Notes: a model not told the origin generated them from the letters alone. Counted from the first letter of the stretch, positions 11,021-24,055 are shown. The stretch: 64,000 nt of DNA from Oscarella lobularis (GCF_947507565.1 NC_089179.1:496001-560000), one strand, 5' to 3'. Made by a program: numbers and translations.

Positions 11021-13275
11021 CTACGGAGTCGAATAGGACCACGAATTGTCCTGCTCGCGCTGCACGTGAAGACGCTGCGACGCGACGGGCGTCGTCGTCG
11101 AAACAATAGGAATCGACGTCTGACTCGAATGAATGCCGAGACGACTGTGCGACAATCGAAGACGCGCTTCGATCTGCATTCGATTGTAGTCGAGTTTTCT
11201 CGACGTCGTCGAACAAGCGCCGGACGAATCGGCGCTAATAGTGCTGTGAGTGGGACTCGGATTGCTCGACGACGCCGCCGCGCTTCCGCTACCGTCGCGA
11301 TGTTCGTATAATTTCGCGTTGAGAGTTCCCGTCGCCGTCGTCGGACGTTTTCCGTCGGCGACGTTGAGAAGTTGATTGATGTTGTCGAAGGAGAAGTCGG
11401 ACGGACGAAGGGCGCTGCTTTCGAGAAGACGAGTCTCCAAGTGGCGTCGAGTCGCTCGATACGACGACGGGGGCGGAGCCGTTGCGACTGTGCTGAATGA
11501 ATGCGAGCGATTTAGATAGCCGCCGCTTTCTGCGAGACGCATTGAATGAAATTGCTGTTTCGGACGTCGCGCGCCGCCGCCGCTCGTCGGCGCCGGCGAT
11601 CCGTTTCGGCGCGCTCCCGATTCGGATATTGGCGCCAAGTTCGACGGCTGAAGTTTGGGCGGGAAACGACGAGTCGGCTGTTGCTGCTGCTGCTGCGGGC
11701 GATCGTCTGTCGGCTGCGGAGTGGGACTCTTGCCGCGAGCTCGCGTGTCTTCGACGGATCGCGAACGCTGGTGATAGTTCTGATGCGGGAGCTGTTTGTG
11801 GGGAAAGTGACGGCGGGATGGATCAACTGTCTGCAGCTTGGCCTTGACGTTTGTCAGAAGATTGCGCACGTCGTCATTGTCGCGATCGGCTGTGACGGGC
11901 CTGTCAATCTTCACTCTCGGCGGCGGAGGTGGCGGTCCTGTTGAAGGAAAGAAAAAGAATTAGATGTTAGCCACCTGGCGGCGAAAACAGATTGAAGCGC
12001 GTTGTTGTTGTGCTCGGGGAGAATTTCACGCTACGCTGTCTAAATTCAAGTATTTCCGTCTAGTTCGAACAATACCACGTGCGCGTGCGCCTAAACGTTT
12101 GAGCGGGGAGACCGACCAGACAATCTGGTTGGTGTAAAAGACGCCCGCGCGCGGGGGATACACCGCAAAAACCCCAAAGTAGGTCCCAGGTCCCCTCTAT
12201 TCCCGAACTTCGTACGTACCGCATGAGACGACATATGTAGCCGGAACGCAGCCTTCGTTTCCTGCTCCGTTGCGCACCCACACCCAATCGTGGTCTTGTT
12301 CGTCGACGACGACTAAACGATCGCCGCGCGAAATCGATAAATCGTCTCGTTCTTCGGCCCGGAAGTTATAAAGAGCTTCGACGCGATCGCCCTTCTCGAA
12401 TTTCTTCGGTTTGGGACCGGATTTGGCAGCGTTGGTGGCCGTCTGCTGCCGCAAACGCTTCTTTTCTTCGTCGAATTGTTCGATGACAGCCGGAGCCGCG
12501 TAGGCGCGACAATACCCGGCCGGAACGTAGCCCTCCGAGCCGAGTTTCTTCGAAACGTACAGCCATTCGCCCGTGCGATAGAGAACGCGAACGATATCGC
12601 CCTTTTTCACGGCCAATTCGCGACCTTCCGTGTCGGAAACGGGTGCGAAGTCGAGCAGGATTTCCGTCGTGAGCGGATCGTGATGAACGAAGTCGTCGAC
12701 GTTCTCCGCGTCCGAATCGTCGACGCCGATGTTCGCTTGGAGTAGACGACGTCGTGTACGCGGCGATTCCTCTAATTCTAAAAACGATGAAAGGGCGTGT
12801 GAGCGCGCGAACCCGAAAAAGAGGAGGGAACACTCTGTTATGCAAACATCGGCCTATTACTCGGGTGGTCTCTAAACATGGGAAAAAAAGCGCTCGGGTG
12901 TCGACTTCGAACGCTACTAGCGATCGAAAGCTGATAGAGAAAAAGAGGGGACCCGCCTTCGTTTTCGAAACTTCGATGTGACAGACGTCACGAGCGACGT
13001 TCGGAATAAACATGAGCCTACTCTTAGTATCCTTCGGGCAGGAAGCCTCGCTTTCAGCGCGGAAAGCGTCTAATCGTTCTTTCTCGAGGCTACTCTGTAC
13101 GTATTCCCGAGCCGGGGGGTAGATGAACTCCTCGCGCCCAACGTAAAGATCTCAGAGTCTCCCCCATTTTTTCGAAACGTCTCCTACGTCGTCACGTTAT
13201 CGCGATCGTACCTTTTCGATACTTCTCGTAGCTTTTCTTGGCTTTCCAGCCGCCGCACATGCCACCAAACATCAT
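11021..13275 (-). CDS. Two-SH3 adaptor protein
   Basis: Exon 1 encodes MMFGGMCGGWKAKKSYEKYRK from 13275; a second exon near 13030-13140 reads EFIYPPAREYVQSSLEKERL. The exon at about 12220-12780 holds two SH3 domains: TEILLDFAPVSDTEGRELAV...GYVPAGYC, and EALYNFRAEERDDLSISRGD...GCVPATYV, each with the ALYDF-like start, the central W and the terminal P-x-x-Y. The final exon (11021-11940) is a 290-residue Ser/Pro/Gln/Arg-rich region with likely SH3-binding prolines, ending SWSYSTP. Domain order recalls fly Dlish and other multi-SH3 scaffolds, but I cannot name an orthologue. It probably acts as a cytoplasmic scaffold. The SH3 domains are certain; the number of small exons is not. Confidence 0.7.
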
Positions 13276-13951
13276 TTTCTTCGATTAGTCGCGATAAGAC
13301 ACACCGGCACTCTACTTCACGCCTCGGCGAACGAAGAACAACTGATGGAAGAACGGGACCGATCTACGTAATAAATGGGGTGGGCTGATACGGATAATCC
13401 AGTTAGAGGCGGCTCTGTGTCATCGAAACCACCCACCCGCAATTAGAGCCCCCCTTCGTCACGAGATGCTTGGTATATAGTATCTGTGAGGATTAGATTA
13501 TCGGACCTCTGTGTACGATCTCGCTCCCCCCCGGCGGCCTTATTGATATTTTGCTTACCAGACTCTTGTGAATTGGCCACGCGAAGTTCAGACAACTCTT
13601 CCCATGCAGTTCACTCCCCTCAGAGCTCAACCGCAGCGAGAATCACAACCGTACCTCTAAAAGACAGTAAGCAAGGGTCAGTTTCAATCCTAATTTAGTT
13701 CCGCCTCCGCACGTGCATCCACTACATTAGCTGGTCGAACCGTCGACGATTGGAAGGGGGCCATCGACCGCACTGAATAACGCTATCATCACTCTCCCCA
13801 CTTGACAGATAGGTCGAAGACACCACACGACCAGGAAGCAAACTTCTCTCATATGCATATCCCATTGTAGCACGGTGGCCCTTTGGGAAATGACATCATC
13901 ATCCGACCACATATTGTTCCCGTGCCGTTTTCGAATCCGCAAATGTCACCG
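13276..13951. other. Intergenic spacer, nothing recognised
   Basis: About 675 bp between the start of the SH3 gene and the 3' end of the next minus-strand gene. Frames are short and show no homology or splice pattern I can support. It must contain the SH3-gene promoter and the 3' UTR of the upstream gene. Confidence 0.4.
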
Positions 13952-16900
13952 TTACAGCGCCGACGCTTCCCTCGCACTTCGCCGAGTTTTTGCTTCCGTT
14001 TCCACCGACGTGACGATTTCCTGCGTGGTCTTGCACAGCGTATGAATTTCGGCAGCCGCGGTGTGCGCGATCGGCTGCAGGGCGGCGCTCACTGCCTCCA
14101 GGGCCGAAACCATCTGAAAAACAATCCAACGTGTAAATAGAGACCACGACCACGACAAAAATTGTTTACAAACTTATTGGCCCGCTAAGTCAATGCAGAA
14201 CCCCCACAAGGCGCATGCACTTCTCCGTACCGGTCGTCAAGCATGTTACAAGGCTAAAAGGAGCTCTAAAATCGTTCCTGGCGCCACATTAGTCTCGCTA
14301 CAAGGAGACCGGTTCACCGGACGGAAGGACGGAGACGCGGAGTCTGCAGCCCGAAGACCGGGCTCCTAATCGTTCGTGGCATGCGCTTAGTCATTCTCTT
14401 TCGGTTCGTTTAGAATAGTTAGTCTCGTTAGGAACCCATCAGATCGCAAGGTCGGTCTAAATCTCGTTCGAAGGTGAGTACAAGGCGGGCTTCTCTACGT
14501 ACGCGTCTCAGCATGCCGATCGAGATAGGAAGTCGACTGGCACTCGAAGTGACGTCAAACCGGAGGAACAGACTTCCTCGTCGGCTGACGCAACGCGAGA
14601 GCAGTCGATATCGTCATGCAGAATCGAGCTAGAGTCAACAAAAAAACGTCTGCAGCTATACCAAGTACAGATGCTCCCGCTCTTTGCCAATAAACAAACA
14701 CAAACACAAACAAGCCACAACACTAACAGAATACGTACCTTTTCGTTAGCGGTGACGCTGATGGCACCGGTCTTGGGATCTTTCTGTATATAGGGTCGTA
14801 TTTGGTCTGAAAAAGAACCAACTTGAAATCGAAAGACAAAAGTGCTGCGTTCTGCTCTGCCCGTTTTCCTCTAATTATACGATTAACATGCCAGCATCTT
14901 TCTATTATTTAATTTGACGAACATTTCCATCTGTAATTAATTGCGCCCACTACTGACGTCGATTTTAGAGCCAGTGTGTACCTTCCAATCTCAGTCGTAG
15001 AATGTCATGGTTGCTGAAGGTCGGCGTGCCTGCCAAAACGCTGCTCAACTTCGTCCGGAAACCATCAATCATTCTCCCTAATACGACCGTATCCACAGGA
15101 CACTAAGAGTTATTGCAATTTCCTTCTCTCTCTCTCCACTAAATGTTTATTCATGAAACACCTGCTGTTTCGTTTCGTTTCTTTCTTGATTGAGCAGCCG
15201 TTGAATATCTTTATTCAAGACGTGCAAGTACTCAAGCTGGCCAGCAACACTATGAAACATTCTCCACGAATCAGCCACCTGGTCAAAATCGCTATGCTAA
15301 ATAAGAGAGACGAAAGCGTGGACCAACGCCAGCCAGGCAAGCGCTGCGATCTCAACCTCGCTAATCAATGCTCTGAGAAGAAGCCAACGATAAGTGGAAA
15401 CGAGGTCCATCCTGGCGACACATTCGCTCAGTTTCCACGCTATGTACGTCAGAGCGGACTGAGAGTTGACCTTGCTAAACGGATCGCCGGCATCTAAGCC
15501 GAGCGCGACGCTGTAGTGATTCACAGCCTACGAAAGAAACACTGCGACCAGAAATCAAATGGCAACTTTGACCAGACCCACCTTGTCTTGCAGAGAAAAG
15601 ACGTTCTGGTACAGAGACGCGGGATTGTCAGGAAAGAAGGGTATGTAACTGAAAGAAAAAGGATGTCGTCAATTTACAGGGTACATATGGTTGCGCTGAC
15701 TCGGAATCGACGTCTCCGGAGTCCGTTTCGCTGAGATAGTGAAGGCAAAACTGTTTCTGAACCGAAACGTATCTCCAATCCATCACGGTGTAACACTAAT
15801 AATAAATATTGCGTATTTGATAATTGCTTTTGAGAGATTCTACCTCTAAAACAATCGATTCTCTACGTCTGGCAACATCAGCTAGTTCGACTTTTAGATG
15901 TGGCTGCTTCGAGGGGTCCATTATTTCCTCGGGAGTCCACGTCACTTTGGGTTGATCAAGAACCAATCCTAGTACCAACATAGAAGAAGTACAGTACCTC
16001 TATGAATACTGCTGTGTACCCATTACGACGTTACGAGGTTTCTGAATGAACTCTCGAAGATGATTCAACACTAAAAACGGAAGATGAACCTGCTGCTTCT
16101 CAGGTATAGCACAATCGAACCAATCTCAGCAAAAATATCCAAAACGGACGTTTCTTTGTTACCAGGCCCTTGAATGTAGTAGTGCTCATTGAGTTCGATC
16201 TTGAGCAGATACGGCATGAGGCGCCCATAGAAAGGAGTGAATCCTGTCACAGTAAGATCCACAGTAATCTAAAAAAAATATTTCTTGAAAACACTCAAGT
16301 GCAATACATTACTTACTTTAAAACGATCGATTCGCCGCAGCGTCGTGCAGGCGAACTCCCTCGCCGCCACTTCGACGCTCTTGAATCGCTGCGAATCCAA
16401 AAACGCGACGGCACTCCGATGGCCTAGGAAACGACATAGCAACTATCTATCGAAGGGGCGTCTCCCTTTTCCCTCTCTTTCCAATGGGAGCGACCCGCTT
16501 CCACACAAACAGGACGTGCGTGGGCGAGACAAAATCATCATCTCGGTCGGTGGGCTGCGGTGAAAAGGAAGTGCGCGCCTCCGATCTGAGTCATGCGGGT
16601 ATTTTGAGCGAAGGCGCGGAAAGGGAGAACACAAGCACAAGACAAACATCCTCCTCTGACCGTAAGCGCTGCAATCGGACACCTGGTGAATATGGTATCC
16701 CTTCCCTTTAGCATCCTGACGTAGCAAAGGGCAACGCAACCGCGAAATCAGACGATGAATAGAATCCCCCCACAATTCCAATCTGCGGGGAATAAACGGA
16801 TCGGATAAACGGCATCGCCCGACGCGTTTATCTCCCCGCCTATAGTTACTGTAGCCTTGCCTGTGCATAGACGCTTGCAGTCGATTGACGAGTTTGGGGT

Positions 16901-19900
16901 AGAGGTTCGCCGGGAGATGACCTCTCGTTAGGAAATCCGTCAAGAAGTCTTGCAACGTCTCGTCCAATCTTGCATCGACGCAATACTATACGACGGCCGG
17001 ACGCCAAAGTATAGTAATAATAATATTGGCTTTTGCAATTCTTCGGCTGCACCTGCAGTAGAACGGATTCCGCTCCGATTGCGGCAGGAGATGTCGACGC
17101 TCTGATGGCCGTCTCAACGTCCAAATCTGCTCACCGCGTAAAGAGATAAAGATATCGAAAAAAAATAATACGTACGCATTTTCCTCGTGGCGAGAATGTC
17201 AACATCGCTGCCGTGATTGTAAACGGGCGCTTCGACCGTGGGAACGTCCAGTTGACGCTCTGTTTTCTGTCTTCGAAAAAATCCCTAAAAACGTCGTACG
17301 TGAAACGACGCCCACGCGTACTGGCGACCCCCTGCTACTGTACTTTTTTCTCCGCATCGACTTGAGGTGTCTCTTTGAGGGGTGTCGTCGCTCGGAGGGG
17401 TCTCAACGACGGATACTCCCTAATGACTTCGCGATGAATAGCCTAAGCGAAATTCATCCCCGTATAGTCTCGCTTGTTTGTCAGGGTCAGGCAACCCTAC
17501 TTCGAGTATGGTATAGTGTCCGGCGATATCGTCAAGCAGGGCCCACTGCAGCGTTTTTAGATATCGCGTCACGTACGACAGACAATTTGTGATCTTCGGA
17601 CGAATTTTTGTCGAAAGTGTGATAGGGGAAACAGAGATCAATATGTACCTCCTGGTGGTGATTAGCACCTGTTCTCAATTTGTTCATCAAAACGTTGTCT
17701 AGTGTCGTTTTTATTACGTCGTGCGCCACGACGTGACTGTCAAACGTGTACCACGATCGTCTAAATAGATATAGAAAAAACAGCGTCCCCTGTGAAGAGT
17801 TCAAACTAACTGATCGTTTTCGAGACCCACTATGGGCCATTTGCTGCTAACGGCGTGCTTCTTGTCCACAAAATGACTGCAAACAGGAAATCCTTAGTTA
17901 GTTCGTTAGCTTAGCGACGGAGTTTGCTCGCTTACAGGCCGGGATTAAGAAATTCTACTATCTGGTCTCGAAAATGAAAAAGGCTTTCCCACAGCCGACC
18001 CAGCACCTCGGGCTAAAGCGAACCGCAAAACAAACGACCGAATTTAGACGAAAACCGCAAATAATGAGACAGAAACTACAACTCCACAAACGACCACGAG
18101 AATAGTACGCCCCAAATTACCCCCCCATACCTTCGCAGCTTTGGCGAGAGCCCTTTCCAGTGCCGATCCGTATCTCAAAAGAGCGTCGAGTCGAGCGCAA
18201 TCGGTTCGACCGAGTCGACAGATTTCACCGAGAGTCGCTTGAACGTCACTGAATCGTTCTCTAGTACAAGCAACAATAATCCTCTCCCCCTTTGGAACAC
18301 CTTAGGACGTTCTCGTACCTGTCCATGCAAACCCACTGAAGAATGCAGTGCGCCACGTCAATGAACCCCAGAGGCATATCTTGCCGTGCCACCTGCCGCT
18401 TCCAGTCTTCCCTTGATCCAATAAAGGCGGTCGTTTTTATACGTGCGTCGGCGACGGGCTTTCATCGCGTTTACCTCAGCCATTCCGCTGCCCGCTCGGG
18501 GCTCAAGTGATCCGTTTTCTCGTCTCGATCGCCGGGCAGTCGTACGGGTCGAGCGCGACGAGTCGACGTCGCCGCCGTTCCGGCGACCGATCGTCGATTC
18601 GACACGGCTCGGGATTGGAGAACGTTTTGCGGCGACGTTTCGTCTCGTTGAACTGACGCCGGCATGAAGGCGGACAGATAGGCGAACGCTTCGTTCTTGC
18701 CGAAAAAAATTCCGCTGAGCAGGGCACTCATGGGAAGATCTGTGAAGCTGTAAAACCTAAGGAGAAATATAGTCGAACAATATGGAGGTACAAACTCTAT
18801 TAGACAACGTTCTCCTCTCCATTACCAATTATTCGAATCCTCGTCTGACGTGCGAGTGAAGGTGAACGTGTATTGTTTCGTGCCTGGATGATAGATTTCT
18901 GAATGTTTCAAATGCTTGAACATGCACTAGATAGACACTGACGTCTGAGGGAATTGTCAAAAAACGCATGCGATCTGACCTCTAGTATGGGATTCTGCTT
19001 TTTTGCGGTAATGTCTATGATAGCTCGAATTAGATCTTCGTTTTGGTGAACGATTGCGTTTGGTGACCAATTTGGTATCGAATGGCCAGGTAGGTGTAAT
19101 TCTAAGAAGAAAAGAAGTTCTTCTTATTTAAACTGTTTCCCTATTTCTCACCGACTGCGATGTGCTCTCTATCATGAACTAGTTTGACAAGATCGGCTAC
19201 AACACTACAAGCGAAGATGTGCATTGCCTAAAACAGATAGTCTCACGCAGAGAAACTTCCCAAACTCATCAACGCACTTTCTCTTGATTGGGTCCCCACA
19301 TCAAGTACTCCAACTTCACTTCAATTATAGAAGAATGAATGAGAAGGGACCCCGAAAATGCGCTCGGACCGCACAACATCGCTACGACGCGACACTGAAA
19401 CAGATTGCGTTTCTAATAATTCAGCATCTCAGATTTGTTCTATATTCTGACGTCGAATCCCGTTTGTCTCTGCGTCATTTCCTGGGCAGTTCGTTCCTCG
19501 TGTTGAACGAGTGTCTTGAATCGACGCACGTGGCGCGGATCGACGCACTGTAAAACGGTCTCCAAGCCCCACACGTCGTCGAAGCCCGTCGGACACGTCA
19601 ACCACGCGTCCGTGTCGACAACGGGCGCGTCTAGAGAGATACAGACATCGTGCTTATTTAGGTCATTAAATAAGCACAATGCCTGTTGGAGCTAAAGTCA
19701 TTTCAGAATTTGAGCGCAGTTATAAACCCAAAATAGACTGAAAGACTGAACTAGTTACAAAAATAGACGTCTGATGTAATAAGAGACTACTAAATTATCA
19801 GACGTCTATCGAAGCGTACAATGGGGAGGCCTTGTGTAGTGTCTAATAGGGGAGAAACAATCGCTGGCTCGTTTTCCTACTTGTTGCGTTTTTCACCACT

Positions 19901-20155
19901 TCATCGGATACGTTCCTGATAGAGTAGGTATAAATCTTATCGATGAGGTTTGGGATAGCCCTACTTCAGCTGAGATTGCGCTCGAAGGCGCTTGATTAGT
20001 TCCGGATATGGATTGTATGGCAGTTTTCGCTTGTTCAGAAGGAGATTTAGAATTTCTGGTACTACTCGTCGAATTTCGCTCCTCTCAAGATACTCTTTCA
20101 CGTCGGGTTTCAGCGGTAAGCCGTCAAAATTCATCGGAACAAAGCAGAAGTGCAT
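13952..20155 (-). CDS. Unidentified large multi-exon protein
   Basis: I could chain roughly 18 short exons from Met 20155 (or Met 20134) to a stop at 13952, but cannot name the protein. Readable blocks in order include: LERSEIRRVVPEILNLLL...NPYPELIKRL; TDAWLTCPTGFDDVWGLETV; HLPGHSIPNWSPNAIVHQNE; SEIYHPGTKQYTFTFTRTSD; MPLGFIDVAHCILQWVCMDR; ICRLGRTDCARLDALLRYGS; LGRLWESLFHFRDQIVEFLN; RSWYTFDSHVVAHDVIKTTL; DETLQDFLTDFLTRGHLPAN; ITVDLTVTGFTPFYGRLMPY; QPKVTWTPEEIMDPSKQPHL; IPFFPDNPASLYQNVFSLQD; FDQVADSWRMFHSVAGQLEY; QIRPYIQKDPKTGAISVTAN. The text looks like a helical scaffold; no catalytic motif or membrane segment is evident. Two segments (N-terminal and near 16.9 kb) share an ...NPYP/NLYP-xLIxRL ending, like dimerisation/docking motifs. 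Introns are mostly 50-60 bp; the one at about 14.13-14.74 kb is about 600 bp and empty. It could be two genes. Confidence 0.45.
19650..19677. repeat. Perfect 11-bp inverted repeat (hairpin)
   Basis: Arms GTGCTTATTTA (19650-19660) and TAAATAAGCAC (19667-19677) are exact reverse complements with a 6-bp loop. It lies in what should be the first long intron of the minus-strand gene. Confidence 0.8.
19763..19809. repeat. Perfect 12-bp inverted repeat
   Basis: Arms ATAGACGTCTGA (19763-19774) and TCAGACGTCTAT (19798-19809) are exact reverse complements around a 23-bp centre. Each arm contains AGACGTCT, itself a palindrome. Confidence 0.85.
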
Positions 20156-20180
20156 AGGTTAGCGTACGCTAGAGAAAAAC

Positions 20181-20782
20181 ATGACCACTTCTCAACAGTC
20201 GAATGCGGGAAATAAAGACGCTCCCGACCCGATAGCAGAGGCAAAAATGCTAATGCCTGTTCTAAAGCAGTCTCTCGTGGTGAGAAATGGCGTCGATGAG
20301 CAGTCAGAAACGAGAGAGACGCGATTTTAGGTTTTGATGCGATCTGCGTGCCAAACTTTGCTACACAGTCGCTTTCTTAGGAAGTAAGTAGACGGTTTAG
20401 AACTAAAAAAGCGCAAAACAGCACCTCTAGTCCCAACCAAAAAGGAGAAATTCCGGAAATTCCTCGAATAGATCAACACTTGGAAGAATTTTATGCTATC
20501 ATCGATCAAATTCAACAGTGCTTAGTAAGTCGACCAACATTGAGTTGACGTGTCAAGTAAGATGATTTCTTTCTGTAGTTGACTGCTTCGGATTCTCTTG
20601 CACTTGCCAGTGATAGTAGCGAAATCAATTCTCTGCGCGTTGACATTGGAACGGGGAATGATCCCAAAACTCAGTCTTATGGGGAATATCTAACCGAGGC
20701 TCAGAGTCAGGCCGAATATATAGAGAAACTGCACGAAGTTTTAGAAGAGTTTGTACAGTCCGTTACAGGCTATTGTACATAG
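20181..20782 (+). CDS. MED29: Mediator complex subunit 29
   Basis: Four exons (20181-20279, 20331-20383, 20431-20524, 20579-20782) join in frame to a 149-residue protein with introns of 51, 47 and 54 bp. Diagnostic segments are AEAKMLMPVLKQSLV, RIDQHLEEFYAIIDQIQQCL, and a C-terminal helix AQSQAEYIEKLHEVLEEFV followed by SVTG, all matching MED29. MED29 is a tail-module subunit of the Mediator coactivator linking transcription factors to RNA polymerase II in the nucleus. The start codon is 25 bp from that of the divergent minus-strand gene, so the two probably share a bidirectional promoter. It lacks the Gln/Pro-rich N-terminus of vertebrate MED29. Confidence 0.88.
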
Positions 20783-20879
20783 AAGAGACGTACCGGTAGG
20801 GGGAAATAAACGTATGCATCTTTCAATGCAATGGCATCACGTGTGTTCAGTGTGCACCTCCCCCGTCGTTGTTTTAGAC

Positions 20880-23800
20880 ATGGCCGATCTAACGCCTGAA
20901 ACTCCTCTGCTTGCAGAGGCGAATGAACGGCTAGGTGCCCCTGTAGACGTGCTTTTTTGCCATTTTTAAATACTCTTGTGTGACCAAGTTGATGAAGATC
21001 TGCCGTATTCGAGAGTCTATCCGGCCGGTATTTCTCGCAGTGAGTACGTACGACGTCAGAGGTACGCCGGAGTACGATCCCGATCTAAAAATAATTTGTC
21101 AAATGAGTAAGAACGTTTTCGTGTACTCATCTTGGGTGGGTACTTGATTTGACGTTCGAACAGAGCCAAGGGAGATGCTCTTCCTCTATCGCTTGAAGCT
21201 GCGGAGTTTGACGTTTACTCTTCGGTTCTTCAACAGCAGGAAATTCTTGATAATATCAAAGCTGAACCGTGGGCTATGGCGAAAAAGATACAATGTTACC
21301 GGTGCAGAAAAACTGAAATGCGCGATAAACCAATTGATTTTGCCCAATTAGAAACGTAAAAGCCTCCATCGAAGAAAAGGAAGAAAGTCTCGCCATGCTA
21401 AAAAACATCAACTATCGGGGACTTCAGGCTGTTGGCGGAATGGCTCAGAAGGTAAAAGCTCTAAGCAAATCATGGAAACTCTGGGAGACTCCCATTCAAT
21501 TAGTAGAAGGTATAACTGCGAGTCATTTGTACGCCTTAGATCTGATTTCTTGTAGGATATTTCGGAACTGGTGTTGGGTCTTATTTCGTTTTTCTTCGTC
21601 GTCTTTTTATCCTCAACTTGCTATTGGCTCTGTTCCTATCAATACCATTTGTGATTGTACCGCAGGTAATAAACAAACACCAGATTAATTGTCATCTTCA
21701 CCCATTTTTAACCTGACAGCTTGCCTCTAAAGAAGGAACATCAGTTGACTCCAATTTTATTGTAAATCGAAGCAGATCTTAGACAATGCCTTATATATTT
21801 TTTTTACAAAAGGACGCTCTGGCCAACAGCTTTCTCTTCTACGGATACTACAGCGAAGGATCCATTGGATGGGGCTACAGCATGTCTGTAGCATTTCTTA
21901 TCACTAATGCCTTTGTCTTCGTCGTCAGTTTTGTGTACATCTTACGCAGGTAACAGCACGGCACTATGTTATAACATTGCTAACATACTCTTGATGATCA
22001 GAATGTGGATCGACTATCGCAGATCCAAATTATCTGGTCTCCGCAACGATTTTCCATTTTGCTGGAGAGTTTTTCTCGGTTGGGACTACGCTATCAGCAA
22101 GAAAAAGGGGGCGGGCTTCAAACATGCAGCCATCACCACCCAGTTAAAGGCAGGAAATTAGAGAAAAGACTTCTTGGCAGGGGCGTTAGACGTTTAACTA
22201 TAGGAGGAGGTTCAGGAACTAAAAGTGCAGAAAAAGCGCTATCTTCTTCACTAGTACGATTGGAGGAGCACATTGTTGCTGGCTCTTTCACGTCGTGTCT
22301 GTTTGTTGCAGTGGACAGACGATGTGGTTCAGAGTGATTGCAAACGCGATAGTCTTTTCTCTACTCGGCGGCAGCGCTTACCTCGTATATTTCTTCGTCC
22401 GTCGTAGCGAAGATCGTCAATCGTACAGCTCCAATCGATTCCTCGCGCTGATTGAAAGATTTGAGGCAAAAGGAAGAAAATTCAACCGTGTCTATAATTA
22501 CTTTGCCTTGCAGCTCTCCTTGGTGCTTTTAGGCCTGCGCATCGTCATCATTCCAATATTTGAAAAAGTGGTACTGATAGAACGGTGGCATCCGAGAACG
22601 GCATTCAAATGGACTCTAGTCAGGTATCAAAATTTCACTATTATACACTGCTGGCAATGTCACTATATTGTGTAGGACTACCACGTTCTACCTTGGCAAT
22701 GTTGTAGTACTGCTCCTCTCTCTTCTCGGTGAAGCAACAAATCCAAGCTGCGTAAGAAAACGCTCTGGTTTCTTATAAGGCGATTACAGCTGTCTTGTAG
22801 ACCAATTCTACAAACACGACCACGACTCCACTGCCGACAGCAACCCCTTTGCCTTACGTCTGCTGCTGGGAAACGTACGTCGGTGTTGAAATAGTCAAAA
22901 TTGTCATGATCGATTTTGGTGGCGAAATCGTTGCTATTCTTCTGGCCGACGTCTTACGAGCAATGTTCGTTCGGTATATGTGCGGAGAAAAGCTTGTAAG
23001 AAATACTGTAAACTTTTAAGCCTTAGTTAGAACACTCTTCCTTACAGATTGGATTTCACGAATTTTCGATTACGTCCAACATTCTTAGGCTCATCTACGG
23101 ACAGAGTTTGATCTGGTACAGTAGTGCACAAAACAGAAATTGACTACTAAATTTTACTTTCTCATTATTCAGGTTGGGCACACTCTTTTCTCCTGTTTTG
23201 CCTTCAATTCAGGTCGTTAAGCTTTTTCTCGTCTTCTACATGCGTCGAATCGTTGTCGTCTATACCAACGTGCCGCCCAAACGAATCTACCGTGCGTCAC
23301 GGTCGGGAAATTTTATCCAAGTTTTACTTCTGCTCGTCCTATTTGCTTCCTTGTTGCCCTTTGGCTACGTTATTGCAGCGTAAGTACTTGACACTTATAA
23401 ACAAATCATCTATTCTCCTCGACGTGTTTTAGATTGAAGCCCTCAACAGAATGCGGTCCGTTTAGGTAATTCTACATCATTAGTTAAAATCCACATTCTG
23501 TAAATGCTACTGACAGATCCAAAGCCTACATTCATCAAGTCATTTCTTCTGAACTGCCAACGTGGTTAAATGACACACTAAGAGTTATGGGAAATCCAGC
23601 ATTTACTGTTCCAGTCATCGTTTTTCTTCTGTATTCAAGCTAACGCATCTACTGTCGTCTATTAATCACGGTTTCCTATTTTAGGCTTATTATCTTCTAC
23701 TACGGTCTCCTATCTCGGTCTTATCGAGACGTCATCAAGGATCTTCGAGCCCAACTGCATTTCGTACAATACACTGACTTTTGAATGGCCATAAAACTAA

Positions 23801-23902
23801 CTGAATGCCTGCTTTTAGGAGAGACATGAGGGCAGTCGAAAGGTGTTCGAAATCGCCAGGCAAAGCCAAAACACCGAACAGGTCGAAGAAACGACGGCCT
23901 AA
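20880..23902 (+). CDS. Transmembrane channel-like (TMC) protein
   Basis: About twelve or more exons with introns of 40-100 bp. The N-terminus starts MADLTPETPLLAEANERL. Signatures of the TMC family appear in order: an RGLQAVGGMAQKVKALSKSW pre-membrane segment; VEGYFGTGVGSYFVFLRRLF; a cytoplasmic segment WDYAISKKKGAGFKHAAITT; CCWETYVGVEIVKIVMIDFG (the CWET signature of the TMC domain); a segment from about 23175 reading LGTLFSPVLPSIQVVKLFLV; and a cytosolic PPKRIYRASRSGNFIQV. Eight to ten membrane helices are expected. TMC proteins are pore subunits, best known from mechanotransduction in hair cells. The C-terminal exon at 23819 ends at TAA 23902. Assignment to a vertebrate TMC paralogue is not possible by eye. 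Confidence 0.85.
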
Positions 23903-24055
23903 CAGCTGACATTCACGATTGGAACAGTTAACTAAAAATACTCAGAAAGAAAGATCCTGACAAACGTCGTCAGCAGGCGCACAAACGACACAGATAGAAA
24001 TGAAAATAAGAACACATCAGACGCACGTTGTACTTACCGGATTCCTCCGACTGTC

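Noticed and set aside
12366-13013. 215-codon minus frame across the SH3 gene
   Set aside because: It overlaps the SH3 exon in another frame and crosses an intron.
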